A stretch of 64,000 nt of DNA from JAXLYE01 sp046351595 (GCA_046351595.1 JAXLYE010000006.1:1-64000); one strand, 5' to 3'; shown: positions 34,835-44,578, numbered from the stretch's first letter. Numbers and translations: made by a program. Notes: generated by a model not told the origin, from the letters alone.

Positions 34835-36784
34835 TTACCCGACGTGGACCCGCGGTCGCCGGTCGGGCTCTGGCTCCGCCTGCCGGAGCACCTCGCGGGT
34901 GAGCGGTGCGATGTCACCGCTGCCGAGCAGGACGTAGCGCGCCATGCCGAGGAGCGGGTGCTCCTCTCCCCAGCTGAAGTAGACGTGCGGGATCTTCCCG
35001 GTCCGGTTCCGGATGTGAAGCAGCAGCGCGGCGATCGCGTTGGGGACCGCGATGCCGGCGGCCCGCAGCACGCGATAGGGGCCGATCTGGACTCCCTGCA
35101 CCCGCAGCGCGTCCGAGAACTCGGAGGCGTCGGCAACCTGTACCTCCAGGTGCAGGACCGGCTCGCTGTCCGGGATCGCGTGCGCCCGCCGCTTCTCGGG
35201 CTCCTCGGTCTCGTACTCGACGACATCGCCGGTGCTGCGCTGGTTGGCCAGGAGCCGCACCGTGCCCCGGGCTGCCTCGTCCAGGAACGCCGCCGCCTGC
35301 GGATCCAGGACGATCCCGTCGACCCGGAGCTCCAGCGTCCGCAGCATGCGCGAGAGGAACGAGGCCAGCATGATCGAACCGATGAAGAACGCGGCGATCT
35401 TGAGTCCGTCCCTGCGCTCGACCATGTTGGCAACGGTCGTGTAGACGAAGACCAGCGCGATGAGCAGGAAGGCCCAGCGCCAGCGCGTCTTTCGCCACGC
35501 CGCCAGCATGACCGCGATCGACGCAGAGCTCATCAGGAACAGCACGCCGGTGGCGTACGCACCGCCCTGGGCGTCCACATCGGCCCGAAAGAGCAGCGTC
35601 ACCACGGTCGCGATCCCGATGAACACCACCACCAGCGGCCGCGTCGAGCGCGCCCACTCGGGCGCCATGCCGTAGCGGGGCAGGTAGCGCGGCACGATGT
35701 TGAGCAGGCCCGCGAGCGCGGAGGCCCCGGCGAACCACAGGATGCAGATCGTGCTGAGGTCGTACGCGGTCCCGAACCCCTGACCGAGGTACTGGTGCGC
35801 CAGGTACGCCAGGGCGCGGCCGTTGGCCTTGCCGGCGGGGTGTCCGTCCAGCGCCGGACGGAACTCCGCCGGTGGGATCAGCACGGTGGTCGCCACGCTG
35901 CTGAACAAGAGCATCCCGCTCATGATCAGCGCCGCGCACAGCAAGAGGCGCTTGGTATTGCGGACCCGCCCCACGGGCTGCGCCTCGGTATCGCCGGCGG
36001 CGCCGCGGACCAGCGGCATCACCGCCACGCCCGTCTCGAACCCCGAGAGGCCGAGCGCCAGCTTCGGGAACAGCACGAGCGACACGCCGAGCACCGCGAG
36101 CGGGCTCCCGTGCTGGTGGGTCAGCAGCGTCCACCAGTCCGCGAGCAGCTGCGGCTGCAGGGCAATGTGATAGAGGGACACGCCCAGCACCACCACGTTG
36201 AGCGCGAGGTAGGTCCCGACCAGAACGACCGCGATCCCCACGGCCTCCTTGAACCCCTTGAGGAAGATGCCTCCCAGAATCGCGATGAGGACCAGAGTGA
36301 GTCCGGTGCGATGGCGCAAGAGCGCGGGCGTGAACGGGTTCTCAAGGAGGTGCGCCGTGGCATCGGCCGCCGAGAGCGTGATCGTGATGATGAAGTCGGT
36401 CGCGGCGAAGCCGAGGAGGAGCAGGACGAACAGCTTGGCGAACCAGCCGGGCAGCAGCCGCTCGAGCATCGCGATCGAGCCCTCGCCGTGCGGGCTGGCC
36501 GCCGCGACGCGGCGATACACCGGCAGCGCTCCGAACAGGGTCACGAGGATCAGGATCAGGGTCGCCAGCGGGGAGAGGACGCCAGCGGCCAGGAACGCGA
36601 TGCCGGGCTGATAGCCGAGCGTGGAGAAGTAGTCCACGCCCGTCAGACACATGACCTGCCAGAACGGGTGCTGATGCGGAGCGGCCCCCCGCCTGCGAGC
36701 GTGCCCGGTCGGTGCTTCCTGAGACAGGAACCAGCGCGCGATTCGCCGCCCCATGCCCACGTCCGGAACCGACCGTCCTGCCAC
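34835..36784 (-). CDS. APC-superfamily permease with C-terminal cytosolic domain
   Basis: A 649-residue transporter with about 12 transmembrane helices in the first 470 residues, including an early GVDYFSTLGYQPG segment in the position of the unwound helix 1 of APC amino acid transporters, GLSGFETGVAVMPLVRG and ILWFAGASALAGLLNIVP. The last 170 residues (from VDGIVLDPQAAAFLDE) are soluble and may be regulatory. The substrate is probably an amino acid or cation (KUP-like transporters also belong here); the sequence alone does not decide. It starts with ATG at 36784. Confidence 0.8.
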   Translation of the reverse strand: MAGRSVPDVGMGRRIARWFLSQEAPTGHARRRGAAPHQHPFWQVMCLTGVDYFSTLGYQPGIAFLAAGVLSPLATLILILVTLFGALPVYRRVAAASPHGEGSIAMLERLLPGWFAKLFVLLLLGFAATDFIITITLSAADATAHLLENPFTPALLRHRTGLTLVLIAILGGIFLKGFKEAVGIAVVLVGTYLALNVVVLGVSLYHIALQPQLLADWWTLLTHQHGSPLAVLGVSLVLFPKLALGLSGFETGVAVMPLVRGAAGDTEAQPVGRVRNTKRLLLCAALIMSGMLLFSSVATTVLIPPAEFRPALDGHPAGKANGRALAYLAHQYLGQGFGTAYDLSTICILWFAGASALAGLLNIVPRYLPRYGMAPEWARSTRPLVVVFIGIATVVTLLFRADVDAQGGAYATGVLFLMSSASIAVMLAAWRKTRWRWAFLLIALVFVYTTVANMVERRDGLKIAAFFIGSIMLASFLSRMLRTLELRVDGIVLDPQAAAFLDEAARGTVRLLANQRSTGDVVEYETEEPEKRRAHAIPDSEPVLHLEVQVADASEFSDALRVQGVQIGPYRVLRAAGIAVPNAIAALLLHIRNRTGKIPHVYFSWGEEHPLLGMARYVLLGSGDIAPLTREVLRQAEPEPDRRPRVHVG

Positions 36785-36972
36785 CTGCGTCCCTCTGCGT
36801 GCTGATCAGGGTGAGTGCGATCTAGCCTAGGCCGCGCAAGCCGCGCGGCTAGCAAAAAGGCGGTGGCTCTGCCGTGGACGGGAGCGCGGCGCCGCTCGGC
36901 AGCCGAGGCCGAACGGCGCGCGGGCGGGGAGGGCGCGGAGCAGGCGCTCTGTGGCGCGCGCCTGCTCCGGCG

Positions 36973-39579
36973 TCAGTTGCGGACGACGGTGCCCATGGCG
37001 CCGGCGCCCCAGATGCGGCCGCTCGGCGATGCCCAGAGGGTGAACAGCATGTTCTTGGTCGGCGACGGCACGAGGGTCCAGCTGGTGCCGTCCCAGCGCA
37101 GGATCTTGCCGCTGCCGCTGACGGCCCAGGCCTCGGTCGCGCTGCGCACCGCCAGGCCCGGCGTGTACCCGGGCTCGGGGTGGACCGCCTTCTGCCACGA
37201 GGTGCCGTCGAAGTGCAGCAGCGAGCCGCCGCTCCCCACGGTCCAGATGTCGCGCGGCCCGCTGCCCTGGATCGACTCGAAGACCTCGCCCGAGGCGGCC
37301 GGCAGCGGTCCCAGGGTCCAGGTCGTGCCGTCGAAGTGCGCGATCTTGCCGCCGCCGCCGACGGCCCAGACGTCCGTCGCCGCGGTGCCCCAGACGGACC
37401 ACGTGCTCAGGCCGGTCAGCGGCGTCAGGGCCAGCGCGCTGCCGTCCCAGTGCAGCATGCCGCTGGTGGTCGCGAACCACACGTCGCGCGGGCCGCTGCC
37501 CCAGATCTCATAGACGGTGCGGCTCGTGCCCAGGGCTACCGGGCGCCAGCTCGTGCCGTCGAAGTGCCAGAGCTTGTCGCCGGTGCCCGCGGCCCAGATG
37601 TCGCTCGCCGTGGTGCCCCAGATGGCGTACAGGAACTCGGTGGTGAGCGCGGTGCGGGTGAACGTCGAGCCGTTCCAGCGCAGCAGCGCCCCGTCCCAGC
37701 CCGTGATCCACACGTCGTCATCGGAACCCCCCCAGATGCGCCGCAGCCCGGTCATCGACACGGTCCCGGACGTCATCACCACGAAGCCGCCGACCGCGAC
37801 CTGGGCGGTGTCGCTGTAGCCGGCGTAGGCGACCTTGACCTCGGCGCGGCCGTCGGCGTTCGCGGTCAGCGTGCCGGTGCGATCGATGCTCGCCACGCCG
37901 CTGCCGCTCACGTCGCTGGCGGTCCACGTCGCGGCGGCGCTCACGTCGACGCGGCTGCCGTCGGTCAGGGTGGCGGTGGCCGTGAAGACCTGCTTGCCGC
38001 CGCGGGTCAGCTGCACCGAGCGCGGATCCACCGTCAGCGAGCGCACGATCGCCGAGGTGACCTGGACGGTGGCGCTGGCGCTGCGGGCGCCGTAGCTGAC
38101 GTCGATGCGCGCGGTGCCCACGCTGCGCGCCTGCACCTGGCCGGACGCATCGACGCTGGCGACGCCGCTGCCGGTCGTGTCGGTGGTGCTCCAGATCGAA
38201 ACCAGGGACAGATCCTGGGTCGTGCCGTCGGTGAACGAGCCGATCGCCTGCAGCTTCGCGGTCACGCCCTTTGGCAGCGTCAGCGACGACGGCTCCACCT
38301 GCAGCGCGATCAATATCGCGGGGCTGACCTGCAGCACCGCCGAGGCGGACTTGCCGCCGTAGCTGACGTCGATGCGGGCCTTGCCGACGCCGCTGCCCCG
38401 GCAGAGGCCGGTGCTGTCGACCGAGGCGACGGCCGTGCCCTCAAGGTCCGCAGCGCTCCAGGCCGCGAGCAGCGTGACGTCCTGCGTCGATCCGTCGGTC
38501 AGCGCCGCCTGCGCGGTGAACCGCTGCGTCAGCCCCTTGGCGATCGAGGCGCTGCTCGGGCTCAGCGTGATCGCGCTGACCGCGGCGGCGGTGACGGTGA
38601 GCCGGGTCTCGCTGAGCTGCCCGTCGAGCTCCGCGCTGACCGTGGCCTTGCCGACGGACTTGCCGAAGGCGACGCCGGCGCTGTCGATCGCCGCCACGCC
38701 GCTGCCGTCGACGTCCGCGACCGCCCAGGTGACCTGCGCGGTGACATCCGCGGTGCTGCCGTCCGAGTAGGCGCCCATCGCGGTGAAGACCTGCGAGGTG
38801 CCCTTGGCGATGCTCGGGTTCGACGGGCTCACCGAGAGCGCGACCAGCGTCGCCGGGGTCACCTCCATGGTGGTGTACGAGGTCTTGGTCAGGTAGCGCG
38901 CCTGGATCCGCGCCTTGCCCACCGCCTTCGCCGTCGCCACGCCGGCCGAGTCCACGACCGCGACGCCGGTGCCGACGGTGTCCTTGACCGACCAGGCGGC
39001 CATCGCGGTCACGTCCTGCGAGGTCCCGTCCGAGAACTTGGCGGTGGCCTTGAACGCCTTGCTCAGGCCCTTGGGCACGCTCGGCGTGCTCGGCGACACC
39101 GACAGCGAGCTGAGGGTCGCGGCGGTCACGGTCACCGGCGTCGACACCGACCGATCCGCGAGGTCGGCGGTCACCACATAGCGCCCGGGCCGGGCAAAGG
39201 GCAGGAGCGCCCCCGACGGTGCATCCACGGCACGCCCGGCCTCGTCCCGCACGGTCCAGCGCACCCGCGCCGTCATGTCGCGGCTCTGGCCATCGGCCAG
39301 CAGGCCGCGCGCCGTGAACGGCTGCACCGTGCCCTGCGCCACCTGGACGTTCGACGGCGAGATCGCCAGCGCCTGGACGGCCGCGCCGGGCTCGGGCCGC
39401 ACCGACGGCTCGACGGGCGCGGGCCCGCCGCAGCGCAGGGCGGACAGCGCCAGGAGCAGCGCCAGCGCGCGCAGCCTCCGCGGGGTCGTAAGGGTCTTGG
39501 GGGTCTTGGAGGTCTTGTGCAGGTTGCGCGGCTCGTGCGCCGCTCTCGCTTGGGCTGACGGGACTGCGTTGCGGTTCAT
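36973..39579 (-). CDS. Lipoprotein with Big_2 Ig-like repeats and a WD-like propeller
   Basis: An 868-residue lipoprotein (Cys50 of the LSALRC lipobox). Residues 70-580 consist of about six bacterial Ig-like (Big_2) repeats of about 85 residues, each with a VSPSxxSIxKGxxxxFTA strand, DGSTxDVTxxxxW and GxGVASVDxxG. Residues 590-868 contain seven or so repeats of about 40 residues with IWGxxxxDVWAVGxxGxIxHxDGxxW, the same family as the propeller at 39919. The start follows GAGGAGATCCG. Likely an outer-surface adhesin or binding protein; Ig repeats would extend the propeller from the membrane. It is divergent from the propeller gene that element B interrupts. Confidence 0.85.
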   Translation of the reverse strand: MNRNAVPSAQARAAHEPRNLHKTSKTPKTLTTPRRLRALALLLALSALRCGGPAPVEPSVRPEPGAAVQALAISPSNVQVAQGTVQPFTARGLLADGQSRDMTARVRWTVRDEAGRAVDAPSGALLPFARPGRYVVTADLADRSVSTPVTVTAATLSSLSVSPSTPSVPKGLSKAFKATAKFSDGTSQDVTAMAAWSVKDTVGTGVAVVDSAGVATAKAVGKARIQARYLTKTSYTTMEVTPATLVALSVSPSNPSIAKGTSQVFTAMGAYSDGSTADVTAQVTWAVADVDGSGVAAIDSAGVAFGKSVGKATVSAELDGQLSETRLTVTAAAVSAITLSPSSASIAKGLTQRFTAQAALTDGSTQDVTLLAAWSAADLEGTAVASVDSTGLCRGSGVGKARIDVSYGGKSASAVLQVSPAILIALQVEPSSLTLPKGVTAKLQAIGSFTDGTTQDLSLVSIWSTTDTTGSGVASVDASGQVQARSVGTARIDVSYGARSASATVQVTSAIVRSLTVDPRSVQLTRGGKQVFTATATLTDGSRVDVSAAATWTASDVSGSGVASIDRTGTLTANADGRAEVKVAYAGYSDTAQVAVGGFVVMTSGTVSMTGLRRIWGGSDDDVWITGWDGALLRWNGSTFTRTALTTEFLYAIWGTTASDIWAAGTGDKLWHFDGTSWRPVALGTSRTVYEIWGSGPRDVWFATTSGMLHWDGSALALTPLTGLSTWSVWGTAATDVWAVGGGGKIAHFDGTTWTLGPLPAASGEVFESIQGSGPRDIWTVGSGGSLLHFDGTSWQKAVHPEPGYTPGLAVRSATEAWAVSGSGKILRWDGTSWTLVPSPTKNMLFTLWASPSGRIWGAGAMGTVVRN

Positions 39580-39707
39580 CGGATCTCCTCTATCTGCCCG
39601 GCTGGGCTGGCGCAGCGTACGAGATCCGCACGACAGACAGAACCGGGAGCTTGGTAAGCAGCTCGGCTATCTCAATCGGGCGCGGCTCCGCCAGGCTCCG
39701 TCTGGAC

Positions 39708-39757
39708 GGATCCGTCCAGCGCACCGAGCCCGCGGGCCGGATCCGTCCAGCGCACCG
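39708..39757 (+). repeat. Direct repeat in the divergent promoter region
   Basis: GGATCCGTCCAGCGCACCG occurs at 39708-39726 and 39739-39757, 31 bases (three helical turns) apart; the first copy includes the palindrome GGACGGATCCGTCC (39704-39717). It lies in the 339-base gap 39580-39918 between two divergent lipoprotein genes and may be an operator for both. I see no gene in the gap. Confidence 0.65.
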
Positions 39758-39918
39758 CGGCAGGGACGCGAACGCCGCCCCGGCGCGACGACGACGGCGC
39801 AGCTGGCACATCTCTGGCAATGGCTCTGGTTCCTGTCATCGCCCGGTGGCGTGCGCGCTGCGGAAGGACCTCGTGCAGGTCGGAGAGTCCGCCAATACCC
39901 AATCCGTGAGGCTCCTTT

Positions 39919-41208
39919 ATGAACAAGCTGTGCTTCCTCCTGTTCCTGTTTTGGGTCGGTTGCTCGCAGAATCAAGTCACCGGCTGTCCTGAGCCGGCGG
40001 GCTGCGGCATCGACGCAGGCTGCGACCCGGCGACCGGCCGCTGCGGCGGCGCAGACCTGTCGGTCGCCAGCGTCGAGGATCTGTCCGCGCCAGGGTCGGC
40101 GGATCTGTCGGGTGCGCCGGACCTGGGCACGCCTCCGCCGGCTCCGGTCTGCAGCGTCGACCGCTGGTGCTGGAGGAATCCCCTGCCGCAGGGAAGCACC
40201 CTGGCCGGCATCTGGGGGACAAGCGCCAACAACATCTGGGCGGTCGGAGCGAGCGGAATGATCGTCCGGTGGAACGGCGCGGCCTGGGTCCCCCAAGCCA
40301 GCGGCACCGCCGCGGATCTCAAGGCAGTCTTCGGACTCGACGCCACCCACGTCTGGGCGGTCGGCACAAGCGGCACGATCCTGTTCTTCGACGGAACGTC
40401 CTGGACCGCCCAGACCAGCGGGACCAAGTACTTCCTATCGGGAGTGTGGGCGAGCGACGCCAACAACGCCTGGGCCGTGGGAGATCTCGGCACCATCCTC
40501 AAGTGGGACGGCGCAAGCTGGAAGCCGCAGCTGGCCAGCACCGGGAATGCCCTGCGCGCCGTGTTTGGGAGCGACAGCCAGCACGTCTGGGCGGTCGGGG
40601 ATCTCGGCACCATCTCGCTGTGGAACGGCAGCGTGTGGGCCAGCCAGACAAGCTCCACCACCGTCACCCTACGGGGTGGCTTCGCCCTGAATGCCAGCAC
40701 CGTCTTGGCCGTGGGAGACAGCGGCGTCCTCCTGAGAGGAAACGGGACCACCTGGGGGCGCCAGCTCGTCTCGACCGTCTATGCCCTCCAGGCCGTCTGG
40801 GGCAGCGACGCCAACAACCTGTGGGCCGTCGGGGTCCTCGGGACGGTCTTCAAGTGGAACGGGACCTCGTGGGTGCAGCAGACCGTCCCCGCGACCCCGA
40901 GCTTCTACGGCGCCTGGGGAACCAGCACCAGCAGCCTCTGGATCGTGGGAGACAACGGCACCATCTACAAGTGGGACGGCACCGCGTGGAGCCCGGTGCA
41001 ATCCAGCGGCACCACGAACCACCTGCGCGGAATCTGGGGAGCGGACGCCAACAACATCTGGGCCGTTGGAGAAGTGGGCACCATCCTCAAGTGGGACGGT
41101 TCTTCCTGGAAGCCGCAGGTCAGCGGGACTACGAGCTTCCTGCGCGGCATCTATGGGCTCGACGCCAGTAACATCTGGGTCGTAGGCGACGGCGGGACGA
41201 TCCTCTAG
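39919..41208 (+). pseudogene. Propeller lipoprotein, 5' part interrupted by element B
   Basis: 429 codons: signal peptide and lipobox (FWVGCSQ, Cys15), a cysteine-containing segment (CPEPAGCGIDAGCDPATGRC), an Asp-Leu-Ser linker, then nine or so repeats of about 40 residues (LxGIWGTSANNIWAVG, GTILKWDGASWKPQ). The frame stops at TAG (41206-41208) just inside element B; the rest of the gene is at 50055-50675, and joining across GATCCT gives GTILRWDGTKW, an uninterrupted repeat. The truncated form may still fold, because the repeats are modular and the lost part is C-terminal. Calling it pseudogene reflects the interruption, not proof of inactivity. Confidence 0.85.
41199..41204. other. Left attachment core of element B (GATCCT)
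   Basis: Shared with the right end at 50054-50059. Serine integrases recombine at a 2-bp overlap within a short identity, so the true crossover lies inside these six bases. Confidence 0.75.
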
Positions 41209-41224
41209 CGGAATTAAGAAGGTG

Positions 41225-41254
41225 CCCTCCGTACCTACTTCACCCGACGGAGGG
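41225..41254 (+). promoter_or_regulatory. Hairpin covering the recombinase ribosome site
   Basis: CCCTCCGT (41225-41232) and ACGGAGGG (41247-41254) form an 8-bp perfect stem with a 14-base loop. The right arm contains the GGAGGG ribosome site of the recombinase gene (ATG 41262). In read-through transcripts from the interrupted lipoprotein gene this would hide the start of the recombinase message. Confidence 0.5.
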
Positions 41255-41261
41255 AGATGTC

Positions 41262-42467
41262 ATGGGAACCGCTCACAGACCCCACCTTCAGACTCACCGC
41301 GACATTACTTCGGATAACAAGAAGCCCCGGCGTGCGGTCGGATACGTCCGCGTATCGACCGACATGCAGGCGACGGACGGCCTGTCCCTCGACACGCAGA
41401 CTGCCGCCATCGAGCACTACTGCTCGGCGCAGGGCCTGTCCCTCGTACGCATCTGCAAGGACGTGATCTCGGGAGCGAAGGCGGACAGGCCCGGTCTGCA
41501 GGAAGCGCTGGAGACGCTACACCGTGGAGCCGATGTTCTCGTCGTGCTCAAGTTCGACCGGCTCAGCCGCTCCATCAAGCACTTCTGCGAGCTGTACGAG
41601 CAGCACTTTCGATCGGGAGAGAAGGAGCTGGTTGCGATTCGGGAGTCCATCCGGCTCGACTCCTCGCTGGGGCGGGCGCTGGTCAGCATCCTGTTGGTCT
41701 TCGCGCAGATGGAGCGTGAAGCCATCGCGGAGCGGACACGCGAGGCCGTGTTCCACATCCGTCAGCGCGGCTATCACCACGGCAAGGCGCCCTACGGCTA
41801 CAAGACCGCGCCGGCGCCGGACGATCCGCGCTTCCGCGTGCTCGTCGAGGATCCAGCGGAGCAGACGGTCATGATGCGCATCCGGGCGTGGGTCGCGCAA
41901 GACCTCGGGATGCCAGAGATTGCGGCACGGCTGAATCAGGAGGGAGTCAAGCCGCCCTGCAGCGATCAGTGGAGGAGCAGCTTCCTGTACCTGCTTGCAG
42001 AGCGCCACGGCTGGCACACGCCGCGCGCTCACAACCAGCGCTGGCACACGGACGACGAGTTGAAGGCCCGCATCGTTGAGCTGCGCGGCCACGGGCACAC
42101 CCTTCGCCAGATTGCCTCCATCCTGAACGAGCAGAAGTGGGTACCGCTGAAGGGCCGCCGCTTTACCGACGCGAGCGTGGGGAAGCTGCTGCGCGGCTGC
42201 GACGAGACGAAGCATCAAGGCCCCAAGCGCTATCTCGAGAGCCTGCTGGCCAAGATGGAGCGCGAGCACATGCGGACACAGCCCGGCGAGCCATTTAAGC
42301 GCCCGAGCTTCCCGCGGCTGGCGACGCTGCTGACCGAGGCGGGCTATCGGACTCCCAAAGGATATGAGCGCTGGTGGCCAGCGCAGGTACAGCAGCTTCT
42401 GGAAGGGAGGTTTGAGCAATACTACAGCTCAAATAGCCCCTCCTCACTAGATAATCCTGTCAATTAA
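41262..42467 (+). CDS. Large serine recombinase of element B
   Basis: A 401-residue serine integrase. The resolvase-type catalytic domain starts at RAVGYVRVSTDMQ (nucleophile Ser32) and includes LKFDRLSRS and VFAQMEREAIAERT, followed by the recombinase domain (GKAPYGYKT, MPEIAARLNQEGVKPP) and a helical C-terminal region with LRGHGHTLRQIASILNEQ. The zinc-ribbon and long coiled coil of phiC31-type enzymes are not obvious, so it is a mid-size member. It lies 57 bases inside the left attachment core, on the strand leading into the element, and is the presumed integrase. The start follows GGAGGGAG. Confidence 0.9.
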   Translation: MGTAHRPHLQTHRDITSDNKKPRRAVGYVRVSTDMQATDGLSLDTQTAAIEHYCSAQGLSLVRICKDVISGAKADRPGLQEALETLHRGADVLVVLKFDRLSRSIKHFCELYEQHFRSGEKELVAIRESIRLDSSLGRALVSILLVFAQMEREAIAERTREAVFHIRQRGYHHGKAPYGYKTAPAPDDPRFRVLVEDPAEQTVMMRIRAWVAQDLGMPEIAARLNQEGVKPPCSDQWRSSFLYLLAERHGWHTPRAHNQRWHTDDELKARIVELRGHGHTLRQIASILNEQKWVPLKGRRFTDASVGKLLRGCDETKHQGPKRYLESLLAKMEREHMRTQPGEPFKRPSFPRLATLLTEAGYRTPKGYERWWPAQVQQLLEGRFEQYYSSNSPSSLDNPVN

Positions 42468-42470
42468 AGA

Positions 42471-42503
42471 GAAATGGCGTGCAGAGATGCTGTGCGCCAT
42501 TTC
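42471..42503 (+). terminator. Rho-independent terminator after the recombinase gene
   Basis: GAAATGGCG (42471-42479) pairs perfectly with CGCCATTTC (42495-42503), and a T-rich stretch (TTGTTCTTATTTT) follows. It begins 4 bases after the recombinase stop. Confidence 0.7.
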
Positions 42504-42705
42504 TTGTTCTTATTTTGGAAGCACGAATTTGTTTTGATTCCACTGCGCATTAAGCCTTATTCTTGTATGCATATTCTGACACGAAGGCAGCATGCACCAT
42601 ATTACGCGAACTGTACGACGCGCTGATCGGATGAGTACATTTTCTCACATAAGACTCTGTGTGGCATAACGCCCGTGAACAGCAGGTTAAATTTTTTGGG
42701 AATCT

Positions 42706-42739
42706 GTAACGACTCCTTCATGCATACTGTGTAACGGCT
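42706..42739 (+). promoter_or_regulatory. GTAACGACT and GTAACGGCT boxes before the element B zinc-finger gene
   Basis: GTAACGACT at 42706-42714 and GTAACGGCT at 42731-42739, the second 14 bases before the ATG at 42754. They match the GTTACGGCT boxes before the related gene in element A. The AT-rich gap 42504-42705 also contains TATGCATA (42566) and CATGCATAC (42719), but no gene. Confidence 0.55.
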
Positions 42740-42753
42740 AATTTGGGGGTGAT

Positions 42754-44511
42754 ATGTATCGCGCATTTCAGTGCAATGTGTGTGCGACACCGCTGATGCC
42801 AGGAAGACGGATCGACTGTCGGTACTGTGGGGTCCGCTGTCGGGTCAAGGCGCACCGGATCCGGTATGACGGGCGCGGCCTTCTCGATGTGGAGTATCAC
42901 CATATTGTTGAGCGAGTTATTCGAGTTGCGGTGCCGGCCAACGACACGCAACTGCCGCAACAGTCAGAGGGGGCAGCCGCCGTATCCGATGGTGAGCTAT
43001 CTGTAGAAGAGGAACGCGAGTCCGCCACAGATGCAGCGGCTCATGCAGAAGCTCGGCCCGCGGTTCAAGTCGCCGAAGATCCCTCTCCGCTCATTGGGCC
43101 CGTGCGAGCTGCCAGGGAGGACGAGCAGCGGCCCTCATCTATCGATTCGGCCACACACATCGGGCCGGTATTGGTCGCGCCTGCCTTCCTCGACGAGGGC
43201 TCCGGCGCAGCACGGGTCGGCTCAGCCGGAGCGCCGCAGCTTGAGCTCAGCTTTTCGGAGCCGCCGTCGCCCCCTGCGACCGCAGTCACATCGGGCGGAC
43301 CGCCAGCCTCACAGGCGCAGCGCGCCGAGAGCGAGGCGCAAACCGCGGAGCTGAAGGAGCGCTTGCGCCAGGCCGAGGACAAGGTGGCCCAGCAGGCCGA
43401 GCTGCTCAGCCAGCAGACCGAACTCAAGCAGCAGCTCTTCGAGATGAGGCGCTCGCTGGGGGCGGCAGTGGAGTCGCTCAATACCTCCCAGGCTCAGCTC
43501 GTAGCGAAGCGCAAAGACTACGAAGAGCTGTTGGCGCAGGCTCTCGAGCTGAAGCGCCGGCTCGACGACGTGCGCCGAAAGCTCGCCCAGCGCGAGGAGC
43601 AGCTTCGCATGGCGCTGGATGAGATCGAGGCGCTGTCTCAGAAGCGCGGCTCGCATCCTTCCGGCCCGACACGGAGCACCGCGCCGCCGAGCGCGCAGGA
43701 TGCGGAGCAGCGACGGCAGATGACCGCGCTGGTGGCGACGGTGCAGAGCCTGAAAGAGCAGCTCGCACGAGCCAAGTCGGACCAGGACGAGCTAGCGCAG
43801 CGACGTGAAGAGGTAGGCCGGATGAAGGCCGCAGCGGAGGCAAGTCGTAAGCAGCTCCTTGATGCGGCGCATGAGCGAGACGCGCTGCGACGAGAGTGCG
43901 CCGGCTTGACCCAGCAGGTTGCGACGCTGACGCAGAAGCTGCGCCAGCACGAAGCCGGGACGTGGAACGCGATGGCGTCGGGTGTCGTCGGGGTCGCGGC
44001 GGATCTCGCACACGCCTACGCCGAGAAGGAAGGGATCCGCCTGCCGCCGCCCGCGCCTCCCGTCGCGAAGCCGACCCCGCCGCCGCCGCCGCCCGCACCG
44101 GCCCCACCGTCCGAGGACCCTGAGATGAAGCGCTGGCGCGAGGTCATCGCCGAGCAGAAGCGGCGCGGCTGGAACCCGAGCGACGATCTGCTGGTCATGT
44201 ACAAGCTCGACGAAGTGCGAGCAGAAGACGAGCTGGCCCGAGCGCAGGAGAAGGCCGGCGTGGCGGTCACGGTGCGGAAGCTGCTCCCGAGCATGGACAG
44301 CCACTTCCTGGCGCAGCGGGCCGCTCTGGAGGCTCGTCGCGAGCACCACCGGGCGCGCAGCGACGGGCGAAGCCTGCTAGAGCGGACAAAGTGGGAGAAG
44401 GAGCACTACCGGCTTGACATGCTGAGCGAGGGACGCTTGCAGTCCGCGTCGACGAATCGGTACACGCAGCTTCAGGACGAGCTGTACGAGCTGCGCTCTC
44501 GGCGCAGATGA
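42754..44511 (+). CDS. Zinc-finger / long coiled-coil protein (family member 5)
   Basis: A 585-residue protein. N-terminal finger: Cys 7, 10, 25, 29, with RIDCRYCGVRCRVKAHR, nearly the pattern of the member at 28133. Residues 50-190 are an acidic to Pro-rich linker; 190-410 is a long coiled coil (ETKxQAELLSQQTELKQQ-like heptads); 430-455 is a proline tract; 455-585 is a basic helical domain (MKRWREVIAEQKRRGWNPSDD, LLPSMDSHFLAQRAALEARR). The architecture recalls plasmid KfrA-like DNA-binding/coiled-coil proteins. Probable role: DNA binding and bridging for maintenance or regulation of the element; this is inference. A GTAACGGCT box lies just upstream, and GGGGGTG precedes the ATG. Confidence 0.7.
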   Translation: MYRAFQCNVCATPLMPGRRIDCRYCGVRCRVKAHRIRYDGRGLLDVEYHHIVERVIRVAVPANDTQLPQQSEGAAAVSDGELSVEEERESATDAAAHAEARPAVQVAEDPSPLIGPVRAAREDEQRPSSIDSATHIGPVLVAPAFLDEGSGAARVGSAGAPQLELSFSEPPSPPATAVTSGGPPASQAQRAESEAQTAELKERLRQAEDKVAQQAELLSQQTELKQQLFEMRRSLGAAVESLNTSQAQLVAKRKDYEELLAQALELKRRLDDVRRKLAQREEQLRMALDEIEALSQKRGSHPSGPTRSTAPPSAQDAEQRRQMTALVATVQSLKEQLARAKSDQDELAQRREEVGRMKAAAEASRKQLLDAAHERDALRRECAGLTQQVATLTQKLRQHEAGTWNAMASGVVGVAADLAHAYAEKEGIRLPPPAPPVAKPTPPPPPPAPAPPSEDPEMKRWREVIAEQKRRGWNPSDDLLVMYKLDEVRAEDELARAQEKAGVAVTVRKLLPSMDSHFLAQRAALEARREHHRARSDGRSLLERTKWEKEHYRLDMLSEGRLQSASTNRYTQLQDELYELRSRRR

Positions 44512-44578
44512 TGACCGACGGCTCGCGCGCTATACGCTCGCGCTGGCAGCTCGTTCTGCGGCGGGCTGGTGTCTCGGC

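Noticed and set aside
34844..36805. 653-codon plus-strand open frame
   Set aside because: Antisense to the APC permease; composition dominated by Arg, Asp, Gln and His, with no domain.
36874..39558. 894-codon plus-strand open frame
   Set aside because: Antisense to the Big_2/propeller lipoprotein, which has clear repeats and a lipobox; the plus frame has only compositional repeats mirrored from it.
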